In this document: piece by piece, positions 18,212 to 28,117 of the stretch
Layout: every line of letters starts with the position of its first letter
Numbering within the stretch: position 1 is the stretch's first letter
DNA from: Tieghemiomyces parasiticus
Lineage: Eukaryota; Kickxellomycota; Dimargaritomycetes; Dimargaritales; Dimargaritaceae
Direction of reading: 5' to 3'
DNA: 32,331 nucleotides
Assembly (NCBI GenBank): GCA_027575765.1
Contig: JANBPT010000524.1
Location: forward strand, 1 to 32,331
Notes under the pieces: generated by a model
The model's input: only the letters and a program-made list of their open reading frames with translations
The model's database searches: none
Told to the model about the DNA's origin: nothing
Position numbers and translations under genes: made by a program

Positions 18212-21200
18212 TCACCGAGCGGACGAAGGCGGTGTGCTGACGTCGTATACGCATACGACCCCGTCCTGTGTTCCAGCCGCAAGATAATTTTCTAAGTTTG
18301 AGTAGACAGGGCAATATGGGTGATAAACATGAGGTAGGTGTGTGGTGTGAGTTACGCGGGACAACGGTAGATAGGTAAGACAACTATGCAAAGCATGCGA
18401 TCGAGGCTGGCGGGGTGAGCGGTCACGGAGAGGTAGAGGCACCGCTACCATTGGATAAGTTGTAGGCATGTTGGGCAAACGATTGAAGTTCCCATCGGCC
18501 ATATCATGTCCGAGTGCATAGGAGGTTGGCTCAAGGACGTCACCGCCCCCCCCCCACACGTTATTGTATAGACCGACTCACGCCGGGAGTATGGATATGG
18601 TCGAAGGCCCGACACGAGCAATGCCATGGCACACCACACTAGCTTCTGACATGGGGCGATGAACCCCCCCCCCCCCCTCAGATATACCACACACCTGGTA
18701 CAACCGGGAGCAATCCAGGGCGGAAGTTGTGGTATAATATACCCCCTACCCTGCTCATTTCACCCACCCGACCCTTAAATCGTAACGTGGCAACAGAAAC
18801 TTACCGTACACTTCGATCATCTCAATGGAACCTCCAGCAAGATCCAGTTCATAAAGCAACGGGGACCCTCGACCGATATCCCATACCTTGACCTTTGAGT
18901 CAGGGCCACCCGTAACGATGTGATTAGAATTATACCAATGGACCGAGTACACTCCCGTCTGGCTACTGGATGAGGGCGGCCGTGGGTGGCGCAGAGTCGC
19001 GACCGGCTCGCGTGTAAATCGGCAGTCGTAAATAAGACACGTATCCTCGATGCACCCGGCAGCGATGTAGCGGCCACAGGGACTAAACTCTGATAAATTG
19101 ATCTCCTTGCTGGGTGTATTGATAGCCTGTCCGTCTTGGCGGGCGCCATCACGGGCGTCAAGCAAGTGGAGACGGGCCCAAGGGTCCGACTCGTACAAAG
19201 GGATGGTGGTTTGCGGGGCATTGCCGTGGCGGGGGCCTGTGGCGGTGACCAGGAGTTGACTAGTAGGGTCATAGTCAATACAGTAGACGGGTCGGTCGGG
19301 AAACCTGAACTGGTGGACGTAGGCGTCGTGCGATAGGTCCCAGATGCGCACGGCGCCGGGTTGTTCAGCGGCAGGGTTGTTCTCGTGGGCCGTGACCAGC
19401 CACTGGGTGCGCTCAGCTACGGTGGAGTCCTGACTGGACGGTGCCTTGACCACCATCAGGTCAGTAATGTTAAGCAGGGGCCGGTACTGCTGGGAGCGTA
19501 GGATTTCCTGTGGAGGGTCGAGATGGCCGTTTAGAGCCACAGGAACGGTGTAAACGCGGCGATTCTCACAACTCACGACGGCCAGACCCTGGCCATCGCT
19601 ACGAAAGACCTGGGCTAGCTTGAGCGGGTGATCAGGAAAATTCACTGACCCGACGGCCATGTAGTCCGGGCCCATATCCGTGCCGGGTTCGTTACCGCCC
19701 CGCCAACTGCGAAGCCACTTGTCCTGCCCGTAGGATAGTAGGTAGCGGCCCGCCTGGGTGTCGAACTGCACCCCATTGACCGTCATGTACACCTCCTGCA
19801 TATGACCTGTAGGGGGGCGTCCGTAGGTCGAAGGTGGCATCGTCCGGACCAATGGGTTGGAGGCAGGACCAGCCCTACCTCTCTGCCAGCGCTGAATTTC
19901 TGCTACTTCCGGTCCGATCATAGAGTCAAGTAAGGATAACTGTTGGTTGATGACATGCGCGGCTTCGGCTGCCGCAGCCCGGCGTGGCCGTCCGCGCGCT
20001 AACTGGAGGGGCGACTGGGGGGCTTCACCCTGCCAGGCCAAATTACCACCCAGCTGCCGCCTATGTGTCCGATTGTAAATTGCCTGGGCTGCACGCTGAT
20101 TCCTTTGGTTTCCGGCTACTTCGTCGGGTGAGTGTTCCACCCATTCGTGCGTTAAGTGTCCACGCAATTGGTACTCTCTAAAGAGAAGTGTAGACATCAG
20201 GCCTTCCTCGTTACGCCAGCCCGGGAGCTTGCTTTTGCCTTGGTCGATCCACCGCTCGACAACGCCAGCCGAGCGCGCGATGGTATAGACGCTTAGGTTG
20301 TTGGGTTTGTTGTACGTCGCCTCACAGGAGGTGGTCGCCGCTACCGCAAACTGGACTGTCCCATGGGGGCCGGCCATGAAGGAAAAGTCCATAATGGAGC
20401 CGCTGGATCGCTTGATTCGTGCGATGCAAGGAGGCACGGTTCGGCTCCAGAGCTCGCGTATATATGCGCTACACGTTATGGAGCCTGCCATTCGAAATAA
20501 TGAGACGGAGCAGAGGGGTGTCAGAGGAAGCAGGGTTAACTGGCGTTCGGTGGCAGTTAGCCCTGAGACTGTGGATGTCCGCGGGGCCGCCTTAAGAGGC
20601 TATACGTAGCGTCGCGCAGAGTGACCGCGCGTAAACCTACCAAGTTCCCGACGATGTAGCTTTGACTCGGCTGCTGAACGGTGTCGATAAGTGGTGTCCA
20701 ACCGGCCATTTTGTAAAGGGCGAGCCTGGGGGTGTCAAGTAGTTGGGAGTAGGCAGAGGTGCTGTATAATTGATGTCAACTGCTGACGACTATAACCTGA
20801 GGGCACCACCTCCTGATTAGGTCTGCTGTAGAACTTGGCTTCCTTACCTGGTGGGGTGGTTGAAGTATTTCTAGTGACCGGTTACTGGCGCCTTCGAGAG
20901 TGCGCCGTTTCCAATCGATGGCCCATGGATCCTGGTGTAAAAAAGGGGACGGACAGATAGGTCGGAGTCAATGAAGGAAGAGGTAAGATGGCATCTCCGT
21001 GACTTACTACTACGGTCAAGACATGACCAGGCAACCCCCCCCCCGCCCAGAGAACAATACTTAGGAACGTACCTGGACCGGTGGTATTAGCAAACGAGGA
21101 TTGGACGTTTTCCGAATAAATTCGCGAATATCTGTTTGACAAGGGATAGGGTAGTGCCGAAAACGCAGCGGCGGGTTAGCTCAAGGAAAAGGACAATGCA

Positions 21201-21661
21201 ACTCATATGTGAGGCCGCCCATCATTAGGCTAACTAACATTGGACCATGTCGATGTCGAAGGGTTCCTCGGGAACGACCGGGGGCGGTAAATCTGACAAT
21301 GGAACGGCGCGATGGCATAAGGTGTAAATTCAAGTGGGTTAGGCCGACCATTGGGCGATTGATACGCTTTAGTAGGTGGTGGGGTAAGGTATTGGCTAAT
21401 GCGTCTTTACAAGGCTAGTAACTTACCTGTCCCAGCCGTAAGGCCAGGGTCAATGTCGTTCTCGAGCTGATGTAACTCGATGCAAACCACGCTAACATCG
21501 CTATCGTCGGTATCAGAGAAATCGGGTAGCCCGTAGTCATCCAGCACCGCCACACCCTCCACATCCACCATCTCTTCATCTTCGTCGCTCGAAATGGTTA
21601 TGACTTCAATCCCGCGTGGTAGAGAACGGGGTGGCGTGCTGGGGATAACCACGGGCGACAT
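18212..21661 (-). CDS. spliced WD40 protein with SIM-like motif and DWD-like box; candidate Cul4-DDB1 substrate receptor
   Basis: Six exons, all consistent in phase: 21661-21427, 21131-21073, 20931-20848, 20725-20641, 20484-18805 and 18291-18212, giving 740 residues. Donors are GTAAGT, GTACGT, GTAAGG, GTAGGT and GTAAGT; acceptors are CAG (four) and TAG (one). Residues 1-75 are acidic, with EVITISSDEDEE (19-30), a classic SUMO-interaction-like motif. Residues 79-154 link to a beta-propeller. Clear WD-type blades end VRIWDLS (533-539), LIYDCR (638-643), VKVWDIG (686-692) and VVCVYDV (the last in exon 6). The blade at 627-643 (IAAGCIEDTCLIYDCR) fits the DWD box used by DDB1-binding receptors. 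Known Cul4 receptors in fungi include Raf1/DIM-9 of the H3K9 methylation complex; membership of that group is only a guess. The start at 21661 is the first ATG after the preceding gene's stop. Intron 5 is unusually long (513 nt). Confidence 0.8.
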
Positions 21662-21763
21662 TTCGGGGATAGGGTCTATAATTGCACATGGGTAGAGGTA
21701 GGGAGAAGCGAGACAGAGTCATACATTCAAGGGGGAAGCATCAAATGTCAGGATAGGCGGCAC

Positions 21764-22769
21764 TTAACCGATGTAGGCTGCTGAATAAACTCCAGGGACG
21801 CCACGGGAGACAACAAGGTCCATACGGTCGGCCAACAGAGCTACCCGAAAGGGGTGATGTTGGGGCATCAAACTGGCTAGGCCGCGGGACTTACCTCGAT
21901 GAAATCCGTGGACGATGATGGGCCGAATAACGCTGAGAACTGACGCTGCCCGCCCGGCCAGCTGCTTGGGGTGCCCAATCATGTCACAATAAGGTGGGAC
22001 CAAGACCAGCGCGAACAGCTGGTCTGTGTCCTGCAACAACTGGTAGAGCGGCGACGTCGGACAGACGCTTGGCGACCTGTACTGGCCATCGGAGGCGGGA
22101 AACAGTGGATCGGAAGATACGGGCGAACCCGGTGATCGTCCAACCGGGTAGTCGGCGGCCGGATGCACAACATCGGGTCCGAACAGGTAGGCGTGACTGT
22201 CCAGCCAGGTTTCCAGGATATCGAGATTTTGGCGGAATTCAATGACCACCTCGGTGCGGTTAAGTTCGACGAGCCCATCCAACCAGAACATATCGGCCGT
22301 GTCATTTGACGGTGGTAGCGGTAGGGGTTGTGGCGTACGGCCGAGGTTGATTCCTGGCGGGTTCCGTGGCTTTGATGTTTCCCTTGATCTGTCCCCATGG
22401 TCGGTGGAGAGACGGGGTTTCAATTCCTGGAGCCAATTGAGGATCGCCAGACACCGACGGTACCTATAGCAATGGAAAGGTAGAGCGAGGGTATTCATCA
22501 AAAATAAGCAAGGGCGGGTTGGTAAATATCGACAGTTAGCAGGGCCAAGGCACTGGTGCATGACGGTACTCTTGGCCCCCGACCCTACCTGCCAACTAGG
22601 CCCCATCCCCCATAAGCTGGCGCCTGTCCTTGCAGCGTAACAAGGTTCATAGCGTAACGAACTACGCGGCTTTGCATTTAAACAGGCCATGGCGTAACGA
22701 TAATGGCGCTGGTGTCCCAACTTACGCATCGAGAATGGTATAGTCGGGCTTGTATTGAGGACGCATCAT
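21764..22769 (-). CDS. spliced 229-residue protein with GST C-terminal-domain-like region
   Basis: Three exons fit in phase: 22769-22726 (MMRPQYKPDYTILDA), 22463-21895 and 21840-21764. Donors are GTAAGT in both introns; acceptors are CTATAG and GGGTAG. Residues 92-120 read NLDILETWLDSHAYLFG and then HPAADY. This is the pattern L-x-x-L-E-x-x-L-x4-Y-L-x-G...A-D of the C-terminal helical domain of glutathione transferases and of relatives such as metaxins and tRNA-synthetase cofactors. No thioredoxin-like half is evident, so an enzyme is unlikely; a binding role is inferred. Intron 2 is only 54 nt and a multiple of three without a stop, so an unspliced form adding 18 residues is possible. The stop is 102 bp from the start of the WD40 gene on the same strand. 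Exon 1 is the weakest part of the model. Confidence 0.6.
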
Positions 22770-23170
22770 GGTAGCATGAGAAATGCCGACCCAGAGCCCA
22801 CAGGACTGGTTAAGATAGCAGTATATGTACAGGGACAGGTAGGCACGAATTACATGCGCTGCGAGGGGTTAAACGAGTGAAGAGGTGCGGAAATCTCACA
22901 GGCAAACTCGGAGTTTGACTTGGGCGAATGCGAAGTTAGCTAGGAAGACGAACCGAAGATCTCTAATCAGCAAAGTCTGCGTGCGCGTGTGATGCCAGAC
23001 ACGAGGCCAGGGGCGCTGGCATTTTGGGTTCATTTATCTTAAGCTGACTTCCCTTGCCACTAGTCCCAATTACTTGGGGTGAAATAGTGTAGGATGATGC
23101 AGCAGCTGGGTGGGGCAGCTGTATAAGCGGCAAACATCCCAGGCAAGACGGACCACCACCCTAGCGGATC

Positions 23171-23244
23171 CGTTCCAAGCCACGGAACGCCGCGACGTGC
23201 AAGGAGTGGTAAATTAATGTGTCACGCACCTTGCCTCACGTCGC
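23171..23244. repeat. two adjacent inverted repeats
   Basis: CGTTCC (23171-23176) pairs with GGAACG (23184-23189). Directly after, GCGACGTGCAAGG (23192-23204) pairs with CCTTGCCTCACGTCGC (23229-23244) over 8+5 bp with a 3-base bulge. They lie about 400 bp upstream of the GST-like gene and 890 bp upstream of the mannosyltransferase. Confidence 0.55.
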
Positions 23245-23413
23245 ACGGAAACCATTAACAAACCCTACGGGTAAGCGGTACGGCCCCTGCAGATGTGCAC
23301 CACGAAAGAAGGAAGCAATGTTCCAGCAGCCATGGAAACGTACCTGAAAGGGAGGCGATTACAGGCCGAGGCGGAAGTTGGCTGAAAGGTGTGCCTGAAG
23401 TAAAGGTATGAAT

Positions 23414-23435
23414 TATATATATATATATATATATA
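23414..23435. repeat. (TA)11 microsatellite
   Basis: Eleven uninterrupted TA units. A shorter (TA)6 lies at 25449-25460, beyond the mannosyltransferase stop, so TA tracts flank that gene on both sides. Confidence 0.9.
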
Positions 23436-23891
23436 CTCGAGCAACCATCTTATGGGACACTAGACTGGTATTAGCTTCATTAACAGGTGCTGATCAAGCA
23501 GAAAAGAGCCATCCGATTGAACTGCCGGGGGCCGCAATTCATTCGGTAATAACCCGCTGGTCAAAGCTACTGACGGTTGTGAGGACGTTCCCGTTTGGCA
23601 GACAAGTCTTTTAATTATGTTCTCTTACTGAATTAAGGAACGCTGAATCAATTTTACGGAGGTGAAAGCTCTCTCTCTTTCTCACTCCCCCTTTCCTTTC
23701 CTCCCCCTACAATATCGTTTAACCAAAACAGTTCGTCATGACCTCTTTATTATCGGGTAGGCAGGGTTGATTTTTAGGCTGGGTATTTCCTAACACTCCT
23801 CCCACACTACAAGGCTGGCACGATTATTGAATATTCGACTGGATTGGGAGCTCCCTGGGCAATCTGGTCTGCCCACATTTTACCCTGCACC

Positions 23892-23909
23892 TTTTTTTAT
23901 TTTTTTTTT
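23892..23909 (+). promoter_or_regulatory. oligo-dT tract upstream of the mannosyltransferase
   Basis: Seventeen T in 18 bases, about 225-240 bp before the ATG at 24133, with a CT-rich tract (23669-23710) further upstream. Poly(dA:dT) tracts at this distance commonly open fungal promoters. The TSS is not visible. Confidence 0.35.
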
Positions 23910-24132
23910 GCTGACGCGGCACTAGCAACCCAGCTTTCCTGAGCGGAGTCTTACCGAGACCTGGCTGCTTTCTATGCACCTCCGTACCTTACCCGGGCTG
24001 ACCCTTCTTAATTATCCAGGACTCGGCAGCCTTTTTCACTGCTCCACCACCATTTGACCGCACGGGCCGCATTGATCCCTTCTTGGGGGAAACCGCCTCT
24101 CCGCATTTGCTCAAGTCTTCGACCCCCGACAG

Positions 24133-25374
24133 ATGGCCGCCATGCCGTCCCTGCGTCTTCTCAAGGTGCTCCTGGCTATCGGGACGATTGTGACTGTGCT
24201 GCACCTTCTCTTGTCGCCCAACCTACCTCGCGGATACCAGGCCGGCGTGCCCCCGGAGTCCCCTCGTTACGTGTACCACCACTATACCACTGCCAATCAC
24301 TACCCGAACGCAGCCGACGGGGCGGGCCAGACGCCCAACGCCACCGCCAACCACGCACCCATTGAAGCCGCCTTGGCCTTGCCACCATTAGCGTCCACGC
24401 CCGGGCCGGTCAAGGCCTGTTTCGTGATCCTGGTCCGCAACCGTGAGCTCTTTGCCCTCCGAGCTAGCATCCGCCAGCTGGAAGACCGTTTTAATCACAA
24501 GTACCACTACCCGTACGTGTTCCTCAACGACGAGCCCTTCACGGACGAGTTTATGAGGTACATTACGCGGTTCACCAGCGGCAACGCTACCTTCGGGGTG
24601 GTACCCACCGAGCACTGGAGCTATCCACCGTGGATCGACCAGCAAAAGGCCATCATCGCACGAATTAAGATGGGCAACGTCATCTACGGCTCGAGCGAGT
24701 CGTACCGCCACATGTGCCGTTTCAACTCGGGGTTTTTTTACCACCACCCGCTGCTCGCCGAGTACGAGTACTACTGGCGAGTTGAACCGGGCGTAGACTT
24801 CACCTGCGATATCGACTACGATCCGTTCGTGTACATGAAGCAACGTGATCTGACGTACGGGTTTACCATCTCCATGAAGGAAATCGCCGAGACGGTGCCG
24901 ACGCTCTGGGAAACCACTCGACAGTTTATGCGGGCCCGCCCGGGCCTCGTGGATCCCAAGCGGAACACCCTGGGCTGGGTCACGGACCAGAGCCTCGAGA
25001 CGTATAATCTGTGCCACTTTTGGTCGAATTTTGAGATTGCCCGGCTGGACTTTTTCCGATCGGAGAAGTACCAAGCCTACTTTGACTATCTGGACCGGGC
25101 CGGTGGCTTCTTTTATGAACGCTGGGGCGATGCACCGGTGCACTCGCTGGCCGCGGCCATGTTCTTGCCCAGGGAGAAGATACACTGGTTTGACGATATC
25201 GGCTACGTCCATCAAAAGATCGAAAACTGCCCAATGGATTCCGACGTCAACTACGGTAAGTGCACGTGTAACCCCATGTCTAATTTCTACCTACTCATGC
25301 CGTCGTGCACACGGGAATTCAAGGCTCTGGATGCGGACGCCTCGTTGGATATTTCGGGGCTTTTGAAGTCTTAA
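24133..25374 (+). CDS. GT15 alpha-1,2-mannosyltransferase (Kre2/Mnt1/Ktr family), Golgi
   Basis: A single exon encodes 413 residues, the usual size for this fungal family, which transfers mannose from GDP-mannose to O- and N-linked glycans of cell-wall and secreted proteins. The protein is a type II membrane enzyme: short cytosolic tail, a hydrophobic anchor at about 9-28 (LLKVLLAIGTIVTVLHLLL), a stem to about 90, then the lumenal catalytic domain. Signature blocks are VILVRNRELFALRASI (98-113), YPYVFLNDEPFTDEF (126-140), YYWRVEPGVDFTCDIDYDPF (213-232), NFEIARLDFFRS (299-310) and FFYERWGDAPVHSLA (326-340). By family alignment Glu301 matches the proposed nucleophile region of Kre2, while Glu218 and His360 match the metal-binding residues. 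N-glycosylation sequons lie at 69 and 151. Third codon positions are strongly G/C, suggesting good expression. The start is the first ATG; Met4 is an alternative. Confidence 0.97.
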   Translation: MAAMPSLRLLKVLLAIGTIVTVLHLLLSPNLPRGYQAGVPPESPRYVYHHYTTANHYPNAADGAGQTPNATANHAPIEAALALPPLASTPGPVKACFVILVRNRELFALRASIRQLEDRFNHKYHYPYVFLNDEPFTDEFMRYITRFTSGNATFGVVPTEHWSYPPWIDQQKAIIARIKMGNVIYGSSESYRHMCRFNSGFFYHHPLLAEYEYYWRVEPGVDFTCDIDYDPFVYMKQRDLTYGFTISMKEIAETVPTLWETTRQFMRARPGLVDPKRNTLGWVTDQSLETYNLCHFWSNFEIARLDFFRSEKYQAYFDYLDRAGGFFYERWGDAPVHSLAAAMFLPREKIHWFDDIGYVHQKIENCPMDSDVNYGKCTCNPMSNFYLLMPSCTREFKALDADASLDISGLLKS

Positions 25375-25399
25375 TCTGACGAACGAGAGACGTCAGATT
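25373..25399. repeat. inverted repeat starting inside the mannosyltransferase stop codon
   Basis: AATCTGACG (25373-25381) and CGTCAGATT (25391-25399) are perfect 9-bp arms around a 9-base loop. The left arm includes the last two bases of the TAA stop (25372-25374). In the mRNA this would put a hairpin right at the termination site. Confidence 0.7.
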
Positions 25400-27942
25400 G
25401 TACCGTAGCTCCATAATTAAACCAGCAGTACTAAACTAAGTTTTCGCTTATATATATATATTGTCTAGATAAGCACCCAGGGGTGATTTCTGACTGTCTA
25501 GATTGTCCTTGTGTGGCTCGATTAGAGAACAGACCTGGAACGGTTTGAAACAAAAAATAACGAAGTATTGATCAGGGGCGGGCTGAGACGATTTTTTTTT
25601 GACATGTGGGGACTCGGATGGAAGGTGTGGTATTGCCGACGCTGTGCGCAAAGCTTAGACGGTGAAGGTCATCAATGATCGACATGGATCGGCTGCAGGC
25701 GTTAAAGGGCTACACCGCTTAGCCCTGTTACAAGGGTTGTCAGTATCCAACCGTAGGATGAGGCGGGGTCAGAGCTTATGTGGGCTGTACGTAATGCGCC
25801 CCTGCTCTAAGGCTTCCTTCCAGTCGGCTCAACACCGGCCCACATTGGCCACACCTCTCCTCGCTCTCACTCTCCCGCTCCACGTCCCCTCCACTGTCGT
25901 GCATAGGATATGGGCACTGTTGTCGAAAAACAATGAGCATTAGAGGAGTGGAAGCACTGCGACGGAACAGGTGGAGCCGTGGGTGCGACGCCAACTATAG
26001 GGACTGAGGGGCTAGTTTGTCGTGGTCGAGAGGGTGCAAAGTGGAGTGGCAGAGGCAATCGGGCTCACAGTCCGGCCGAGGATCAGGTTATTACGTTTTG
26101 GCAGCCGGCCACCCCTCGAGCTGCACTCGTAGTAATGTACGCGATTTAGGGAGGGGTTTCAAGGCCTTAATGCGAAGCCAAGGTGACGGCAGGGGGGAGA
26201 AGGGGGGGAGGAGAGAGGGGCACATGAGTGCATACCGGAGAGCCGGATCTCGCGCTCACCCGGCGCCGTGGCCAAGATGGGACGGACGATTAGTGGGCCG
26301 GCCAGTCGGCTGCGAGCGAGGAGATCGGATCGTGCAGAGGGCGAGCCAGAGCGCCGGCCAGCCGATTCCTGCCACTCCACGTAGCGTCTAGTAAAACCAT
26401 AGGCCAGCCATCCGTTGGGTTGCTGTGACCATGCCATGCCCCTTTATCCTTTCGCCCGAAGGGATTCAACCAGAGCTCACATACACACACCATACCCGAA
26501 GATTGAACAGCACGCTCTGCCGGTCAGTAGGGATGGACAGGTGGGCCTGTCCCACACCCTCCCGAGCCCTTTGTCCACCCACGCCCAGCGATCACACGGG
26601 CTCTCATGTCCGTGTAGTGACGGAGGAGACCGGGAGGAGCAGATCTCTGGCACAGGGCCTGTTGGGGGGGGGGGGGAGGGCTAATTGCAGGCCCGAAGTG
26701 TGCGTGCCAGGGGCCAGCGGTTGGAATGGCTTCTTGGTCTCAATTGGCAGGGAACGCACCATGCCGCTGGGAAGGGGAGGACAGAGAAAAGGAGGCCGGT
26801 GGCCCGGTCCGCGCTTCCCAACGCACCGCACATGCATACCTGGGGCGGCTTCCTCAGGCACTACGCGCCCGCCTCCGACTGCCACCCGCCTCGCCACTCG
26901 TCCTCGCGGTAGTTATCGACCATATGGCTAGCTGCATACCCCCGCCCGTGCATCTATCCGTCCATCACCCTGGCTTTGACCCACCCAACTTGGCCCGAAC
27001 CTCGCGCTTTACACGCGTGGGGGGGCGCTTTGGCTGGGTGCGGGGGACAGCGGAGCCCTAGGGCCAAAAATACAATGGAAAATAAAAGGACGGCCTGACT
27101 CGTCAGGCGGCCAGCGAGGGTCCGACATACTGAGGAGGGGAATGGGGCGTTAGCAGCAGCACCGCAGAGGGCAGGTGGGCCGGCCCCTCGACTCCTCTCT
27201 CTCACTCTTTCCCCTAGCTCTTGGATGATGGCTGCCTCCGCCTAGTCATGCCTATGGGCCGCGGGGGCTGGGCGTGTCGATTTTCCATCGGGCCGATACT
27301 CCCGCCTAGACCCAGCCGGGCCTGGGCCGCCTTCATTGGGTGGGTGTGGGCTGACAGCGAAATGGAAAAGGAGGGGAGCGTAGCCGGGCGTGGACACGAT
27401 GCGGTGACAGCGGGAGAGGCGGTCGCTGGAGTGTGGGCGTGTGCGTCAGCTATCGGGAGGAAGGGAGGGGGGATAGGCCGGCTGGCGAGCGCAGGTCAAT
27501 CACACCACCGGCCTGAGGGCTGACGGGTGTGAGTGGGTGTCACATACACACCACCACCCACACACTTATCAGCACCAGCGCCTACACCCCTTCCCCAGCC
27601 TATAGGCTGCGAGTTTAGCGGTCCCCCCCCCGGCGGGCTCTACGCCCCTCCCCATCGCCCTCCCGCCCATGGGATTTCCTCTGCTACCCACCTCGCTATA
27701 TGCTCGCCACGGATACGCTGCGGCTGAGCCTACCCTATCACCCACCGATTCTCAGCCATTCCCGGCCTCCTTCGCGCACGCATACCCTCTCGCTCCCTCC
27801 CTCCCACCGATAGCCCACCGGCCGGGGGGAGGGGCGAGCCTTGCTCCGCCCAGTGGCCGACGCCTCCCTTTCCATCTCCCGGCCTGCCCCCATACGTGCC
27901 AGATTCCGCGGCTGTACCCTCCCCTCCCGCGGTCGCCTCACC
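25400..27942. other. spacer with no supportable gene
   Basis: 25400-25600 is AT-rich and probably holds the 3' end of the mannosyltransferase transcript. From about 26100 the sequence becomes GC-rich and is open in many frames on both strands without domains. It contains a G13 run at 26664-26676. From about 27540 the plus strand turns pyrimidine-rich, the start of the long tract upstream of the HMG gene. Confidence 0.45.
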
Positions 27943-28117
27943 GCCATTTTTCCCGCCACCCATAGGCCCCCTCGCCTGCTCCAGCGGTTTTTTTTCACGC
28001 ACCCGCGGGCCCCGCCCGGCCCACCATTTTACAGGTAGGCCGGCCCCCGCTCGCCCCTGCCGGCTCACCCACCCGCTCGCCATTTTTCGCTGGCGGCGGT
28101 TTAGCCCAGCCATTTTT
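27943..28117 (+). promoter_or_regulatory. cluster of GCCATTTTT motifs
   Basis: Exact GCCATTTTT occurs at 27943-27951, 28079-28087 and 28109-28117, with a variant ACCATTTTA at 28023-28031. GCCATNTT is the core bound by YY1-type zinc fingers in animals; what binds it here is unknown. A TATA-like TTTATAAG follows at 28200-28207, so this may be an upstream promoter for a long-leader HMG transcript. Confidence 0.35.

Larger units (their letters stand above)
22770..24132. promoter_or_regulatory. divergent intergenic region between the GST-like gene and the mannosyltransferase
   Basis: Both genes read away from this 1.36-kb spacer. I see no gene in it. It contains hairpins at 23171-23244, a (TA)11 repeat, a CT-rich tract at 23669-23710 and an interrupted oligo-T tract at 23892-23909. 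Such oligo-dT and CT tracts exclude nucleosomes or mark leaders in fungal promoters, which fits a promoter for the mannosyltransferase. Confidence 0.45.

Noticed and set aside
24388..25215. Minus-strand frame of 275 codons
   Set aside because: Antisense shadow of the GT15 mannosyltransferase, caused by its strong G/C third positions.
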